In this document: positions 13,991 to 23,249 of the stretch, piece by piece | Numbering within the stretch: position 1 is the stretch's first letter | Layout: each line of letters begins with the position of its first letter | Source of the DNA: Paludibacteraceae bacterium | Lineage (GTDB): Bacteria; Bacteroidota; Bacteroidia; Bacteroidales; Paludibacteraceae | Length of the DNA stretch: 41,986 nucleotides | Assembly: GCA_024401435.1 (NCBI GenBank) | Contig: JAKSLB010000029.1 | Span: 1 to 41,986, forward strand | Direction of reading: 5' to 3' | Position numbers and translations under genes: made by a program | Notes under the pieces: model-generated | Database searches by the model: none | The model's input: only the letters and a program-made list of their open reading frames with translations | What the model was told of the DNA's origin: nothing

Positions 13991-15346
13991 TTATAACAAA
14001 TATTTCTTTGTCTGCTTAAAAAACATAAAGATGAGAATGGCTGATGCAAGATATAATTCTACAACATATCCAATCCATACTCCAACGGCTCCCATACCTT
14101 TGTATATTCCGAAATAATAACTGACGCTTAAGCATACTACAATGTAGCAGATAAAGGCTGTTACCATTGGCGTAATCACATCTGCTAATCCTCTTAATGC
14201 ACCAATTGTTACGGTTTGTAATCCATCTCCTATTTGATATATTCCAACCATCATAATGAGTGTTGAAGCCAAATCAATCACTTCGGGATCGTTAGTGAAA
14301 CATTCTGCAATTTGTGTCTTGAAAATCAACATTAAAATTGAACAACTTCCCATAAACGCTAAAGTTAAATGCATGGATGCTATTCCTGCTTTTCGCATGG
14401 ACGCGTAATCTTTGACGCCAATCTGGTGACTGACACGTATGGTGGTGGCTGCTGCTATTCCGCAACTTATCATCCACGTGACTGCTGATATGTTGATGGC
14501 TATTTGGTGACTAGCTAATGAAATGGCTCCGCACCAACCTACAAACATGACGGCAATGTTCATTCCTGTCGTTTCTAACAACATTTGAAGTCCAATCGGT
14601 GTACTGATTTTAAAAAGTTGATACAGACATTTCCTTGAAAAATGATTCTTTTTGAAGAATAAGAAATATTTTGAATAGGGCGCCATTTTATATACTACTA
14701 TGATAAAGGCAATGCACATAAGTATTCGCGCAATCAGTGTGGCATATGCTGCACCTGCTACCCCAAATTTTGGACATCCCCATTTGCCGAAAATCATAAT
14801 GTAATTGAGTAAAATATTCAAAATGTTACCGATTATCGTGATAATCATGGCATATTTGGTATTTCCACATCCTTCCATAAATTGTTTGAATGCTTGAAAT
14901 AGAAGCACAAATGGTAAGGAGGATAGAAGTATTCTATAATAAATGGTCGCAAGTGGCCATACTTCATCAGGTTGACCTAATCGATCTAAGAAAAACGATG
15001 CGGTTAGCATAATGAAACCCACAAGAATGGTTACGAGCAAATTGAAAAGAATGGAGTTCTGAAATAATTCTGCTGCTTTCCTATGATGTCCTGCTGCAAA
15101 TTCTCTTCCGATGAGTGGCGTCGACCCAAAGGATAATCCTAAGGAACATGCAAAACCGATAAAAAATGCTGCACCACCAAAGGAAACTGCTGCTAATTCG
15201 GTAGTTCCTAAATGACCTACCATTATGGTGTCTGCTAATTGTACTGTGCCTTGCCCTAATTGCGCAAGCATCACAGGAAAAGCTATCTTTAGATTCCTTT
15301 TATAAAAAGGTATATAGGACTGAAAATAGTTTGTAATGGATATCAT
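13991..15346 (-). CDS. MATE family efflux transporter (451 aa)
   Basis: Twelve hydrophobic segments in two similar halves. MATE motifs are GQGTVQLADTIMVGHLGTTE near residue 31, and RVSHQIGVKDY and GALRGLADV in the second half. These are Na+ or H+ driven exporters of cationic drugs or metabolites in the inner membrane. The substrate is not predictable. It is a single gene. A TAACTTTG -7 box lies on the minus strand at 15375-15382, 29 bases before the ATG. Confidence 0.93.
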   Translation of the reverse strand: MISITNYFQSYIPFYKRNLKIAFPVMLAQLGQGTVQLADTIMVGHLGTTELAAVSFGGAAFFIGFACSLGLSFGSTPLIGREFAAGHHRKAAELFQNSILFNLLVTILVGFIMLTASFFLDRLGQPDEVWPLATIYYRILLSSLPFVLLFQAFKQFMEGCGNTKYAMIITIIGNILNILLNYIMIFGKWGCPKFGVAGAAYATLIARILMCIAFIIVVYKMAPYSKYFLFFKKNHFSRKCLYQLFKISTPIGLQMLLETTGMNIAVMFVGWCGAISLASHQIAINISAVTWMISCGIAAATTIRVSHQIGVKDYASMRKAGIASMHLTLAFMGSCSILMLIFKTQIAECFTNDPEVIDLASTLIMMVGIYQIGDGLQTVTIGALRGLADVITPMVTAFICYIVVCLSVSYYFGIYKGMGAVGVWIGYVVELYLASAILIFMFFKQTKKYLL

Positions 15347-15374
15347 AAAAACCGTTTTGGGGTTAATTCTTTTG

Positions 15375-15382
15375 CAAAGTTA
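15375..15382 (-). promoter_or_regulatory. -7 box for the MATE transporter gene
   Basis: The minus strand reads TAACTTTG, matching TAnnTTTG. No matching -33 TTG is seen. Confidence 0.55.
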
Positions 15383-15502
15383 CGCTGTTTTTACTGATAT
15401 CTATAATTGGAAAGTTGAAAAAAAATAGATACATACTTGCTTTTTTAATAATAATTTGTAATTTTGTTTCTTTATAAGTTATAATAGGAAAAAAATAAGC
15501 AT

Positions 15503-15997
15503 ATGATTATGAACAAATATATATCAAAAGGCATAAAACTATTATTGCCTCTTTTGCTTGTCGCTGGATTTTCTTCGTGTAAGAAAGATAGCGATTCCAT
15601 GGAAATTTCTGGAAAATTTCAGAAAAGAATCATATACGATTACGAAAAATACACCGAAAATCAAGAGTTTAACGAAGATGGAGAAGAACTCGTTATGACT
15701 TATAAATTTGATATGAGTAAGAATGAGGGTGTATTGGTTCGTAAGGGCTTAAGTCTTTGTAATTGTCAAGCTAGTCCCTATTCAAAAGTGACGGTTGATG
15801 AAAAGGAGAATATTGTTATTGAAAATGTTTTTCCAGAAAATATGGGAGGAACTTGTAATAATTACTTCGATATTTATACTACTATAAAAGGCGTACAAAA
15901 GAAAAAATATCATATTATAATAGAGGAAGGTGAATTCGGACATTATGAATTTGATATTGATTTGTCTAAAAACGTAGAAGGGAAATATTTCTATTAA
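15503..15997 (+). CDS. Lipoprotein of unknown function (164 aa)
   Basis: The signal segment (LLLPLLLVAGFSSC) ends at a cysteine followed by KKDSD, consistent with export to the outer surface in Bacteroidota. The mature part of about 135 residues is mostly charged, with the cluster LCNCQASP and a later Cys in GGTCNNYF. I do not recognise a domain. An in-frame ATG at 15509 is an alternative start. The gene stands alone and has a strong terminator at 16039-16075. Confidence 0.7.
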   Translation: MIMNKYISKGIKLLLPLLLVAGFSSCKKDSDSMEISGKFQKRIIYDYEKYTENQEFNEDGEELVMTYKFDMSKNEGVLVRKGLSLCNCQASPYSKVTVDEKENIVIENVFPENMGGTCNNYFDIYTTIKGVQKKKYHIIIEEGEFGHYEFDIDLSKNVEGKYFY

Positions 15998-16038
15998 TTA
16001 ACTGCTTGTTTTTCTTAATAGACAATAAAAAATAGAAA

Positions 16039-16075
16039 AATCCTTTGTGTTACTTCAACACAAAGGATTTTTTTT
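16039..16075 (+). terminator. Terminator of the lipoprotein gene
   Basis: AATCCTTTGTGTT (16039-16051) pairs perfectly with 16057-16069 around a 5-base loop, followed by a run of T. Confidence 0.9.
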
Positions 16076-16154
16076 CATTCTATGAAAGGCTTTACCAAAA
16101 AATGTTTTTTGTTATATTACTATCCGCTAAACTTAAAAAGACAAACAAAAATAG

Positions 16155-16191
16155 TCCGCAATGCCAGTAAATACGGTGTTGCGGATTCTTT
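16155..16191. terminator. Terminator-like hairpin
   Basis: TCCGCAA (16155-16161) pairs with TTGCGGA (16179-16185), with extra CC/GG pairing inside, then TTCTTTTTT on the plus strand. On the minus strand it is followed by CTATTTTTG, so it may act in both directions. No protein gene ends at it. Confidence 0.65.
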
Positions 16192-16254
16192 TTTGAAAAC
16201 CAAGCCCCCCTAATCAAACAACGAGAGCTGAATAGGAGTCTCTTTTCTCGCAGA

Positions 16255-16380
16255 CGCCCTGAAAGGGCAGTTTTCCCACAGCCTAAGGTAACACCTTAGG
16301 TGAAGATACCGATGATGGATATTTCGCCCTTTCAGGGCGTATTGTAACAATCGTTCATTTACCTAGGGCGTCGCCCTAGG
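16255..16380. repeat. Cluster of GC-rich palindromes
   Basis: Four palindromic units occur within 126 bp: CGCCCTGAAAGGGC (16255-16268), CCTAAGGTAACACCTTAGG (16282-16300), CGCCCTTTCAGGGCG (16325-16339) and CCTAGGGCGTCGCCCTAGG (16362-16380). The first and third are inverted copies of each other and can form a large stem with the second inside. I associate this CGCCCTGAAAGGGC / CCTAGGGC family with intergenic repeats seen across Bacteroidota. The AT-rich flanks make it stand out. Confidence 0.8.
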
Positions 16381-16445
16381 CTAAGTATTGTTGGACTTTC
16401 AGCCCGTGATACAATGTAAGGTCATTAGCTGATTCTTTCAAAATG

Positions 16446-16453
16446 CAAAGATA
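16446..16453 (-). promoter_or_regulatory. Possible promoter reading into the palindrome cluster
   Basis: The minus strand reads TATCTTTG, an exact -7 match, facing the structured region 16155-16380. No clear -33 element is seen. Confidence 0.35.
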
Positions 16454-16570
16454 CAATACTGCGATTTGCAGCATTGCGGAATGCGTCGTTGCTGATTTTT
16501 ATGTTTACCGGACACCAATAATAAAGAATACTATTTATCGCATATGCGAGCAATAGAGACCAAACAAGAA

Positions 16571-16597
16571 GAGGCATCACACACAATGCGATGCCTC
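16571..16597. terminator. Terminator of thrS
   Basis: GAGGCATC (16571-16578) pairs with GATGCCTC (16590-16597). T-rich sequence follows on the plus strand and TCTTCTTG on the minus strand. It lies 28 bases after the thrS stop. Confidence 0.7.
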
Positions 16598-16624
16598 TTT
16601 ATATAGATATAATTCTCAATCGAA

Positions 16625-18577
16625 TTAATTCTTCTTCTGCCAGCTATTCATCATCGATTCAACCTCAGCATTCAATTTAGCTGCAAATTCTTCAATCTTA
16701 AGAGATCCCATATCACCCTCACCTTGCTTTCTAACAGACACTTCTCCGTTTTCTGCTTCTTTCTCACCAACAATCAACATATATGGAATTCTCTTCACCT
16801 CATTATCACGAATCTTACGACCGATCTTCTCATTACGATCGTCCATGATTGCACGGATATCGTTCTCCTCCAAATAATCAACCACCTTTTGTGCATATTC
16901 ATTGTATTTTTCACTGATTGGCAACACAACGACTTGCTCTGGTGTCAACCACAATGGGAATTTACCTCCTGTATGTTCAATCAACACAGCCACGAAACGC
17001 TCCATAGATCCAAATGGTGCACGGTGAATCATCACTGGTCTGTGCTTTTGATTATCTTCACCGACATATTCCAATCCGAAACGCTCAGGTAAATTGTAAT
17101 CCACCTGGATAGTTCCCAATTGCCATCTACGACCAATTGCGTCTTTTACCATGAAGTCCAATTTAGGTCCATAGAATGCAGCTTCTCCATATTCTACTCT
17201 TGCTGGCATGTTTTTCTCTTTACAAGCCTCAACAATAGCAGCTTCTGCTTTTGCCCAATTCTCATCAGTTCCTACATATTTAGTCTTATTATTAGGATCT
17301 CTTAATGAAATTTGAGCCTCGAAGTTTTGGAAGTTCAATGCCTTAAAGATAATAGAGATGATATCCATTACACGAATAAACTCATCTTTTACTTGATCAG
17401 GACGGCAATAGATATGTGCATCATCTTGTGTGAATGAACGTACACGAGTTAAACCGTGCAACTCACCACTTTGTTCATAACGATATACAGTACCGAACTC
17501 TGCCAAACGCAAAGGAAGGTCACGGTATGAACGTGGTTGCCATTTGTAAATCATACAGTGGTGAGGGCAGTTCATTGGTTTCAACATATAAACCTCACCC
17601 TCTTCTGGTGTAGTGATAGGACGGAAACTATCTTCTCCGTAGTGATCCCAGTGTCCTGAAGTCACATACAAATCTTTATTTCCAATATGTGGAGTCATTA
17701 CCTGTTGGTAACCAAACTTCTTTTGGATTCTCTTCAAGAAGTCTTCCAAACGAAGACGAAGAGCAGTACCCTTTGGCAACCACATTGGCAATCCCTTACC
17801 TACCATATCAGTAAACATGAACAATTCAAGTTCCTTACCGATCTTTCTATGGTCACGCTTCTTAGCCTCTTCCAACAAAGCAAGGTATTCATCCAATTGC
17901 TTTTTCTTAGGGAATGTGATTGCATACAAACGAGTCAATTGTTTACGTTTTTCATCACCTCTCCAATATGCACCTGCTAAAGACGTAATCTTTATAGCTT
18001 TAATTGGTGAAACATCTGGCAAGTGTGGACCACGACAAAGATCTGTGAACGAACCTTGTTCATATAGAGTAATCTTACCATCTTCCAATTCACTGATCAA
18101 CTCAGTTTTGTATATTTCGCCTCTATCGCTAAACATTTTCAAAGCATCAGCTTTACTGATGTCTACGCGTGTCAAGGTCTGTTTGGTAGCAACAATCTCC
18201 ATCATTTTCTTTTCAATTGCTGCAAAATCTGATTCTTTCAAGATATCCTCTCCAAAATCAATATCGTAGTAAAAACCATTTTCAATAGCAGGACCAATAC
18301 CAAACTTTGCATTTGGATAAAGCATCTGAATAGCCTGTGCCATCAAGTGCGCTGAGGTATGCCAAAATGTATGCTTACCTTCTTCATCCTCAAACTTAAA
18401 TAATTTAATGGAGCAATCTTCATTAATAGGACGATTCAAATCACGAATTTCTCCATTCACACCAATTGATAGCACTTCTTGTGCCAAGCGAGAACTTATG
18501 CTCTCAGCAATCTGCATACCTGTCGTTCCGTTTTCATACTCACGTACAGAACCATCAGGGAATGTCACTTTTATCAT
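16625..18577 (-). CDS. thrS: Threonine-tRNA ligase (650 aa)
   Basis: Charges tRNA-Thr in the cytosol. The domain order is full: TGS (residues 1-62), the editing domain with [16 protein letters not shown] and [13 protein letters not shown] (HxxxH and CxxxH zinc/editing residues), the class II catalytic core with [35 protein letters not shown] and [15 protein letters not shown], and the anticodon domain from about residue 550. The usual infC-rpmI-rplT genes do not follow; a terminator does. A TATCTTTG -7 box is at 18639-18646 (complement). Confidence 0.97.
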   Translation of the reverse strand: MIKVTFPDGSVREYENGTTGMQIAESISSRLAQEVLSIGVNGEIRDLNRPINEDCSIKLFKFEDEEGKHTFWHTSAHLMAQAIQMLYPNAKFGIGPAIENGFYYDIDFGEDILKESDFAAIEKKMMEIVATKQTLTRVDISKADALKMFSDRGEIYKTELISELEDGKITLYEQGSFTDLCRGPHLPDVSPIKAIKITSLAGAYWRGDEKRKQLTRLYAITFPKKKQLDEYLALLEEAKKRDHRKIGKELELFMFTDMVGKGLPMWLPKGTALRLRLEDFLKRIQKKFGYQQVMTPHIGNKDLYVTSGHWDHYGEDSFRPITTPEEGEVYMLKPMNCPHHCMIYKWQPRSYRDLPLRLAEFGTVYRYEQSGELHGLTRVRSFTQDDAHIYCRPDQVKDEFIRVMDIISIIFKALNFQNFEAQISLRDPNNKTKYVGTDENWAKAEAAIVEACKEKNMPARVEYGEAAFYGPKLDFMVKDAIGRRWQLGTIQVDYNLPERFGLEYVGEDNQKHRPVMIHRAPFGSMERFVAVLIEHTGGKFPLWLTPEQVVVLPISEKYNEYAQKVVDYLEENDIRAIMDDRNEKIGRKIRDNEVKRIPYMLIVGEKEAENGEVSVRKQGEGDMGSLKIEEFAAKLNAEVESMMNSWQKKN

Positions 18578-18638
18578 AACTATACTTCTTTACGAACGAC
18601 CCACAAACGCCGTTCTTGTTAAAATATTAAAAATCACG

Positions 18639-18646
18639 CAAAGATA
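18639..18646 (-). promoter_or_regulatory. -7 box for thrS
   Basis: The minus strand reads TATCTTTG, about 60 bases upstream of the ATG. I see no T-box-like leader. Confidence 0.6.
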
Positions 18647-18910
18647 AAACATTTGATTGAATAAAAGAAAAAACCTACCATCTATTCCATCGTGTTTCTT
18701 TTTCTATTTTTTTCATCACAAAACACCTTTTATAATACTTAACCTACAATCTTAATGAAAATGATGAATAGCACAGAGGGGACGGTGCAACCTCACGGTT
18801 TTACGTCCCCATTCTCCATAGTCATAAGTTTCTTTTTAGAGATTCTGGATTTTTATTTCGGAATAATTACAAATAACGTCATATAAAGTTTTCTTTAAAG
18901 TATAATTCGA
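18647..18910. other. Intergenic region with one GGGGACG inverted repeat
   Basis: The only structure seen is GGGGACG (18778-18784) facing CGTCCCC (18804-18810), with a GTGCAACCTCACGG-type loop that can pair weakly. It may be another extragenic palindrome, or a terminator for the superoxide reductase gene, whose stop is 100 bases away. I see no coding sign. Confidence 0.45.
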
Positions 18911-19360
18911 TTAACAATAATTTTCCACATATTGATCTTTCGAATTATCCCACGATTTCTTATTATATTCATTTACAACATCTTTCACATCGGTCTTCCA
19001 CAATCCATGAACATTACAATATTCATAAACCGCAACTGGAACTTCTTCTCCCAATGGAAATGTCACTTTCGGTTCATCTGTACTTTTCAAATAGGCAAAA
19101 TACATATTCGTGTTGGTAACAAGACAAACCCATTGAATATAATGCTTTTCTGTCATAGGATGAGGGTCGGATCCAATTCGCACTTCAACGCACCCATTTT
19201 TCATTTTCACGATAGGAAGATGTTTCTCTGATCCCTCTTCCTTCGTTTTTGGAGTCAATAAACTCATTGACTCGCCACAACATTCAGGCATAACTCCTGA
19301 ATCGACCAATTTAACAATTACGTTACCACAAATCTGGCAACAATAAAACTCTACTTCCAT
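18911..19360 (-). CDS. dfx: Desulfoferrodoxin / superoxide reductase (149 aa)
   Basis: Reduces superoxide to hydrogen peroxide in the cytosol without making O2, typical of anaerobes. The N-terminal domain keeps the four desulforedoxin Cys ligands (C8, C11, C27, C28; CQICGN ... PECCGE), with an extra Cys at 7. The catalytic domain has EKHLPIV, DPHPMTEKHYIQWVCL and EYCNVHGLW, giving the four His and one Cys ligands of the active iron and the catalytic Lys before the first His. It is divergent from oxyR with a shared 251-bp promoter region. Confidence 0.92.
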   Translation of the reverse strand: MEVEFYCCQICGNVIVKLVDSGVMPECCGESMSLLTPKTKEEGSEKHLPIVKMKNGCVEVRIGSDPHPMTEKHYIQWVCLVTNTNMYFAYLKSTDEPKVTFPLGEEVPVAVYEYCNVHGLWKTDVKDVVNEYNKKSWDNSKDQYVENYC

Positions 19361-19414
19361 AAACTATAATTTTTAAGTTGTACATTGTCAACAGTTTCGT
19401 TCTGTTTGACGAAG

Positions 19415-19446
19415 CAAATGTAGATGCAAAAATTCAAGAAAACCAA
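19415..19446 (-). promoter_or_regulatory. Promoter of the superoxide reductase gene
   Basis: The minus strand has TTG (19444-19446), 21 bases, then TACATTTG (19415-19422). This is a full match to the Bacteroidota promoter pattern, 55 bases before the ATG. OxyR probably binds in the adjoining 19450-19510 segment, but no operator is certain. Confidence 0.7.
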
Positions 19447-19491
19447 TTGAATTTCAATATAGACTTATCGAAAAAATCAATAACATCAAAA

Positions 19492-19524
19492 TTGTGTATT
19501 TATAAAAATAAAAACATACTTTTA
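19492..19524 (+). promoter_or_regulatory. Possible oxyR promoter
   Basis: TTG (19492-19494), 22 bases, then TACTTTTA (19517-19524), a one-mismatch -7 box. It implies an AT-rich leader of about 80 nt. Confidence 0.4.
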
Positions 19525-19611
19525 CATCGAAATTCAAAACAACTTAAAAATTAACAAGAGTTTCTTTAAGTCGACCGATGATTTACGGGAAATTCAAAAA
19601 AAAGAAAAATT

Positions 19612-20535
19612 ATGACACTTCAACAATTAGAGTACATTGTAGCAATCGACGAACACAGGCATTTCGTCAAAGCTGCCGAAGCGTGTGGTATCACCCAATC
19701 AACGCTTAGTTCTATGGTTCACAAATTAGAAGACGAACTGGATCTAACTATCTTCGACCGCAACAGTCATCCGATCCGTCCCACTTTGGCAGGAGAACAA
19801 ATCCTAAAACAGGCACGAGTGGTTATTTTCCATTCCAAGCAATTAGAAGAGATGTCAAAGAATGAGCGAAAGAGCATCTCTGGTAACATTCGATTAGGCA
19901 TCACCCCTACCGTAGCGCCATATATCATTCCCAAACTGTTTCGTTACATCAATACCATTCCAGATATCACAATAAAAGCCGACGAATTTTACCATGACAA
20001 TTTAGTACAAAAACTAAAAAATGCCGAATTAGACATCGTTATCATGTCCTATCCTGGCAACAACGGAACCTTTTTAGAGATTCCGCTTTATAGAGAGAAA
20101 TTATGGGCATATGTTTCATCTAACGATCCTCTATTCAACGAGGAAAGCATTGATTTCAATACGATGCCACGAGAAAGATTATGGGCCTTGAAAAACGAAA
20201 TCTGTTTTCAACGACAACTCTCAGGATTGTGTTATATGGAATCCAAAAGAAGTTCCATGTACGAATCTGGTAACATTACGACACTCATCAGAATTGCGGA
20301 TGAGAATGAAGGTTTCACCATCATTCCAGAACTACACATTCCTATTTTGAAAGAGAATCGGAAAGCTAATATTCGACCTTTTAAAGAGCCTTGTCCCGAA
20401 CGTGTTGTTTCATTATTTGTTCGTCATGACTTTGTCCGAGAAGGTCTTCTGAATGTTATTGCCGATGGCATCAAGACCATTATCCCGCAAGAAATGTTGG
20501 ATAGTAGATTACTGAAATATCCTATAAGGTTATAA
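19612..20535 (+). CDS. oxyR: Hydrogen peroxide-sensing LysR regulator OxyR (307 aa)
   Basis: A LysR regulator: N-terminal helix-turn-helix (MTLQQLEYIVAIDEHRHFVK, AAEACGITQSTLSSMVHKLE) and a C-terminal sensor domain. The redox pair is present as Cys198 and Cys207 (ICFQRQLSGLC), with exactly the eight-residue spacing of E. coli OxyR Cys199/Cys208. It should activate peroxide defence genes when the disulfide forms. It is divergent from the superoxide reductase gene, whose product makes peroxide, which supports a shared stress response. Confidence 0.93.
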   Translation: MTLQQLEYIVAIDEHRHFVKAAEACGITQSTLSSMVHKLEDELDLTIFDRNSHPIRPTLAGEQILKQARVVIFHSKQLEEMSKNERKSISGNIRLGITPTVAPYIIPKLFRYINTIPDITIKADEFYHDNLVQKLKNAELDIVIMSYPGNNGTFLEIPLYREKLWAYVSSNDPLFNEESIDFNTMPRERLWALKNEICFQRQLSGLCYMESKRSSMYESGNITTLIRIADENEGFTIIPELHIPILKENRKANIRPFKEPCPERVVSLFVRHDFVREGLLNVIADGIKTIIPQEMLDSRLLKYPIRL

Positions 20536-20546
20536 AAAACATGTAT

Positions 20547-20665
20547 GGGCGTATTGCATACGCCCCATTGCATACGCCCTATTGCATACGCTAAAGAAAC
20601 ACTCTCCACTGGCGCTTGTAGTATGGGCGTATTGCATACGCCCCCTTGCATACGCCCTATGCATA
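20547..20665. repeat. REP-like palindromes, cluster 2
   Basis: Full 19-bp units GGGCGTATTGCATACGCCC lie at 20547-20565 and 20625-20643, with extra half-units (TTGCATACGCCC) at about 20568, 20582, 20646 and 20661. They fill the gap between the convergent ends of oxyR and the lipoprotein gene. They are related to the cluster at 12788-12870. Confidence 0.85.
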
Positions 20666-20680
20666 CGTCCCACAAACTAT

Positions 20681-21181
20681 TTACTTAAACTTCAACGAAT
20701 TAATCATATAATCAACCGTATCTTGTTGTGCTTTGTTCATATAAGAGCAATCTATACCGTAAAAATAATCACCTACTTCAACAATTTTCATCAAGGTACC
20801 CATGGTAGATTGTTCGTCAGAAATCTGATAACGGATTAAAGTCTCATTACCACTAGTTTTCTTTTCCTGTAATTCAAAACCTTCTATCTGTGAAAAAAAC
20901 TCAATACGTTCATCTACAAAAGCTTCCAATGACATATCACGTTTCAAACGAGTAGCCATTTCAACATTCTGATACAATGAATCTTCCGAATACGGTGTAA
21001 TGGACATTGCTTCAAATACAAGGAATGGATGATTAGGATCCATTTTCAAATTCCATGTTTTAGGATATTCTACTGTAAAATTTGAACCCTCATACTTTAC
21101 ATATTCATCTTTGTTCATTTTATTACATGATGACAAAAAGATCAAAGCAAATGTCACCACCACATATAATATTTTTTTCAT
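20681..21181 (-). CDS. Lipoprotein, PsbP/DUF1795-like (166 aa)
   Basis: The signal peptide ends with FLSSC; the residues after the Cys (NKMNKDE) lack an acidic run at once, so it may face the periplasm. The mature part resembles small PsbP/DcrB-type folds: NFTVEYPKTWNLK near the start and a closing YMINSLKFK ('DxxixSlkf'). The resemblance is from pattern only. The role is unknown. It is a single gene convergent with oxyR. Confidence 0.7.
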   Translation of the reverse strand: MKKILYVVVTFALIFLSSCNKMNKDEYVKYEGSNFTVEYPKTWNLKMDPNHPFLVFEAMSITPYSEDSLYQNVEMATRLKRDMSLEAFVDERIEFFSQIEGFELQEKKTSGNETLIRYQISDEQSTMGTLMKIVEVGDYFYGIDCSYMNKAQQDTVDYMINSLKFK

Positions 21182-21268
21182 AAATAAAAATATTGAACGG
21201 TTTGTATAAAACCATTTTTGTAAGACTTCTTGTTAATAATTACTGACAAAGATATCTATTTATTTTTC

Positions 21269-21276
21269 TATCTTTG
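21269..21276 (+). promoter_or_regulatory. -7 box ahead of the 40-aa lipoprotein and menA
   Basis: TATCTTTG matches TAnnTTTG exactly, 26 bases before the ATG at 21302. Confidence 0.6.
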
Positions 21277-21301
21277 CATCAAAATATAAAATTCTTGTTT
21301 T

Positions 21302-21424
21302 ATGGAAAAAAAATTTATTTATCTATTTAGTTTTTTGATGCTTTTACTTTCCTTATCAGCCACTAGTTGTGATAAAGGGGAGGATGAAGAGACTACTGAT
21401 GCAATAGTTATTGAAAAAATGTAA
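21302..21424 (+). CDS. Very small lipoprotein (40 aa)
   Basis: The ORF reads MEKKFIYLFSFLMLLLSLSA then TSCDKGEDEETTDAIVIEKM. It is a complete lipoprotein signal with lipobox SATSC and only 20 residues after it, mostly acidic. It has its own -7 box and ends 5 bases before menA, so it is probably the first gene of a menA-kdsA transcript. It could be a real tiny lipoprotein or the stump of a longer, frameshifted one. Confidence 0.6.
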   Translation: MEKKFIYLFSFLMLLLSLSATSCDKGEDEETTDAIVIEKM

Positions 21425-21429
21425 CTATT

Positions 21430-22398
21430 ATGGAAGAAGAGATCAAGCAGAATTCACTCAAAGCATGGATTTTAGCAGCCAGACCCAAAACATGGGCAGC
21501 CGCCATTGCACCTGTTATTGTAGGTTGTGCAATCGCATTTAATCATTTTTCATTCAAACCAGTAGCAGCGATCTGCTGTCTACTATTTGCTGTCACAATG
21601 CAAATTGCGGCTAACCTCATCAATGATTTGTATGATTTCAAGAAAGGTAGTGACGGAGACGATCGTTTAGGTCCGCCTCGTGCCACAGCCCAAGGATGGA
21701 TTACACCGAAATGCATGAAAAAAGGGATCATCATCGATATTATTTTTGGATGTCTTTGTGGATCCGTTTTAATTTTATTTGGCGGATGGCAAATGATTTT
21801 AGTCGGCATTTTTTGCGTCATCTTTGCCTATCTTTATACTTCTGGACCTTTCCCTCTTGCCTACAACGGGTTAGGTGATCTTGCTGTCATTCTATTTTTT
21901 GGTGTGATTGCAGTAGGATTCACCGCATATGTTCAAATACTCAATTGGGATAATACAATCACATTCTGCGGAATCGCAACAGGATTAGTTGTCAACGCAC
22001 TATTGGTTCTAAACAACTATCGAGATCGGGAACAAGACGAAAAATCAGGCAAAAGAACTTCCATCGTTCTTCATGGAGAGCGATTCGGTCGTTACCTCTA
22101 TCTTTTTATGGGTATACTTGCCATCGCATTTGTGATTAAATACATCTTCGTTTTTTCATATGTAACAATTCCCCACATTCTAACTCCATTAGCAGGGAAA
22201 GGAAACGCTCTGATAAACATCACAAAAATCATAGCTTTTCCTGCATTAGTTTGCGCTTATTTGATACCGCATTATATGACTTGGAAAAAAATATGTGAGA
22301 TCAAAGCAGGGAAAAAGTTAAACGCACTGATTGGTGAGACTTCACGCAACATGCTGATATTCGCAACGCTACTCACCATCGTGCTTTGCATTAGATAA
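21430..22398 (+). CDS. menA: 1,4-dihydroxy-2-naphthoate polyprenyltransferase (322 aa)
   Basis: A UbiA-superfamily membrane enzyme that attaches the polyprenyl tail in menaquinone synthesis. It opens with LKAWILAARPKTWAAAIAPV, typical of MenA. It has the two Asp-rich motifs NLINDLYDFKKGSDGDDRLG and DREQDEKSGKRTS that bind Mg-diphosphate, and about eight to nine membrane helices. It ends 22 bases before kdsA on the same strand. It shows that the host respires with menaquinone, for example via fumarate reductase. Confidence 0.93.
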   Translation: MEEEIKQNSLKAWILAARPKTWAAAIAPVIVGCAIAFNHFSFKPVAAICCLLFAVTMQIAANLINDLYDFKKGSDGDDRLGPPRATAQGWITPKCMKKGIIIDIIFGCLCGSVLILFGGWQMILVGIFCVIFAYLYTSGPFPLAYNGLGDLAVILFFGVIAVGFTAYVQILNWDNTITFCGIATGLVVNALLVLNNYRDREQDEKSGKRTSIVLHGERFGRYLYLFMGILAIAFVIKYIFVFSYVTIPHILTPLAGKGNALINITKIIAFPALVCAYLIPHYMTWKKICEIKAGKKLNALIGETSRNMLIFATLLTIVLCIR

Positions 22399-22420
22399 TC
22401 AAATATAAAATTTAATAAAA

Positions 22421-23233
22421 ATGGACTTGAACATTTCCAATTTAAAGTATACCGATTCTAATAATTTCTTTTTGATGGCGGGACCTTGTGTCATTGAAGG
22501 AGAAGAGATGGCATTTCAAATAGCAGAACATATTGTTTCTCTTTCCGACAAATACAAGATTCCTTACATTTTCAAAGGTTCCTACAGAAAAGCCAACCGA
22601 TCCAAAATAGACTCTTTCACAGGAATCGGTGACTTAAAAGCATTAAAGGTATTAAAGAAGATAGGTGAAACATTTGACATCCCCGTCGTTACAGATATAC
22701 ACGGACCTGAAGAGGCTGAATTAGCTGCAGAATATGTAGACATTCTACAAATTCCTGCCTTTTTGTGCAGGCAAACCGACCTTTTAGTCGCAGCTGCCAA
22801 AACAGGCAAAACCATCAACATCAAGAAAGGACAATTCTTATCTCCGGCTGCTATGGGTTTTGCAGCGCAAAAAGTACGCAATTGTGGAAATGACAATCTC
22901 ATTTTAACAGAACGTGGTACATCGTTCGGATATCAAGATTTGATAGTAGACTATCGTAGCATACCAACGATGCAAAAGATAGGTTGTCCCGTAGTATTAG
23001 ACTGTACCCACTCACTACAACAACCCAACCAATTATCAGGTGTTTCCGGAGGAGATCCTGAGATGATTGAAACCATAGCCAAAGCTGGTATAGCAACGGG
23101 TGCTGACGGATTATTCATTGAGACACACTTCGATCCAGCACATGCCAAATCAGACGGCGCTAATATGTTACGTTTAGATCAGTTGGATGGTTTATTAAAG
23201 AAATTAATCAGAATTCGACAAGCAATAGTATAA
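22421..23233 (+). CDS. kdsA: 3-deoxy-8-phosphooctulonate synthase (270 aa)
   Basis: Makes Kdo-8-phosphate from arabinose-5-phosphate and PEP for lipopolysaccharide inner core synthesis. Motifs include FFLMAGPCVIEGEEMAF, IFKGSYRKANRSKIDSFTG (active-site KxSxxKANRSS region), DILQIPAFLCRQTDLL, LTERGTSFGYQDLIVDYRSI and DCTHSLQQPN. The length is normal. It is co-directional with menA and is followed by a terminator that lies within a small repeat element. Confidence 0.95.
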   Translation: MDLNISNLKYTDSNNFFLMAGPCVIEGEEMAFQIAEHIVSLSDKYKIPYIFKGSYRKANRSKIDSFTGIGDLKALKVLKKIGETFDIPVVTDIHGPEEAELAAEYVDILQIPAFLCRQTDLLVAAAKTGKTINIKKGQFLSPAAMGFAAQKVRNCGNDNLILTERGTSFGYQDLIVDYRSIPTMQKIGCPVVLDCTHSLQQPNQLSGVSGGDPEMIETIAKAGIATGADGLFIETHFDPAHAKSDGANMLRLDQLDGLLKKLIRIRQAIV

Positions 23234-23249
23234 TCGGATGTTAACATTA

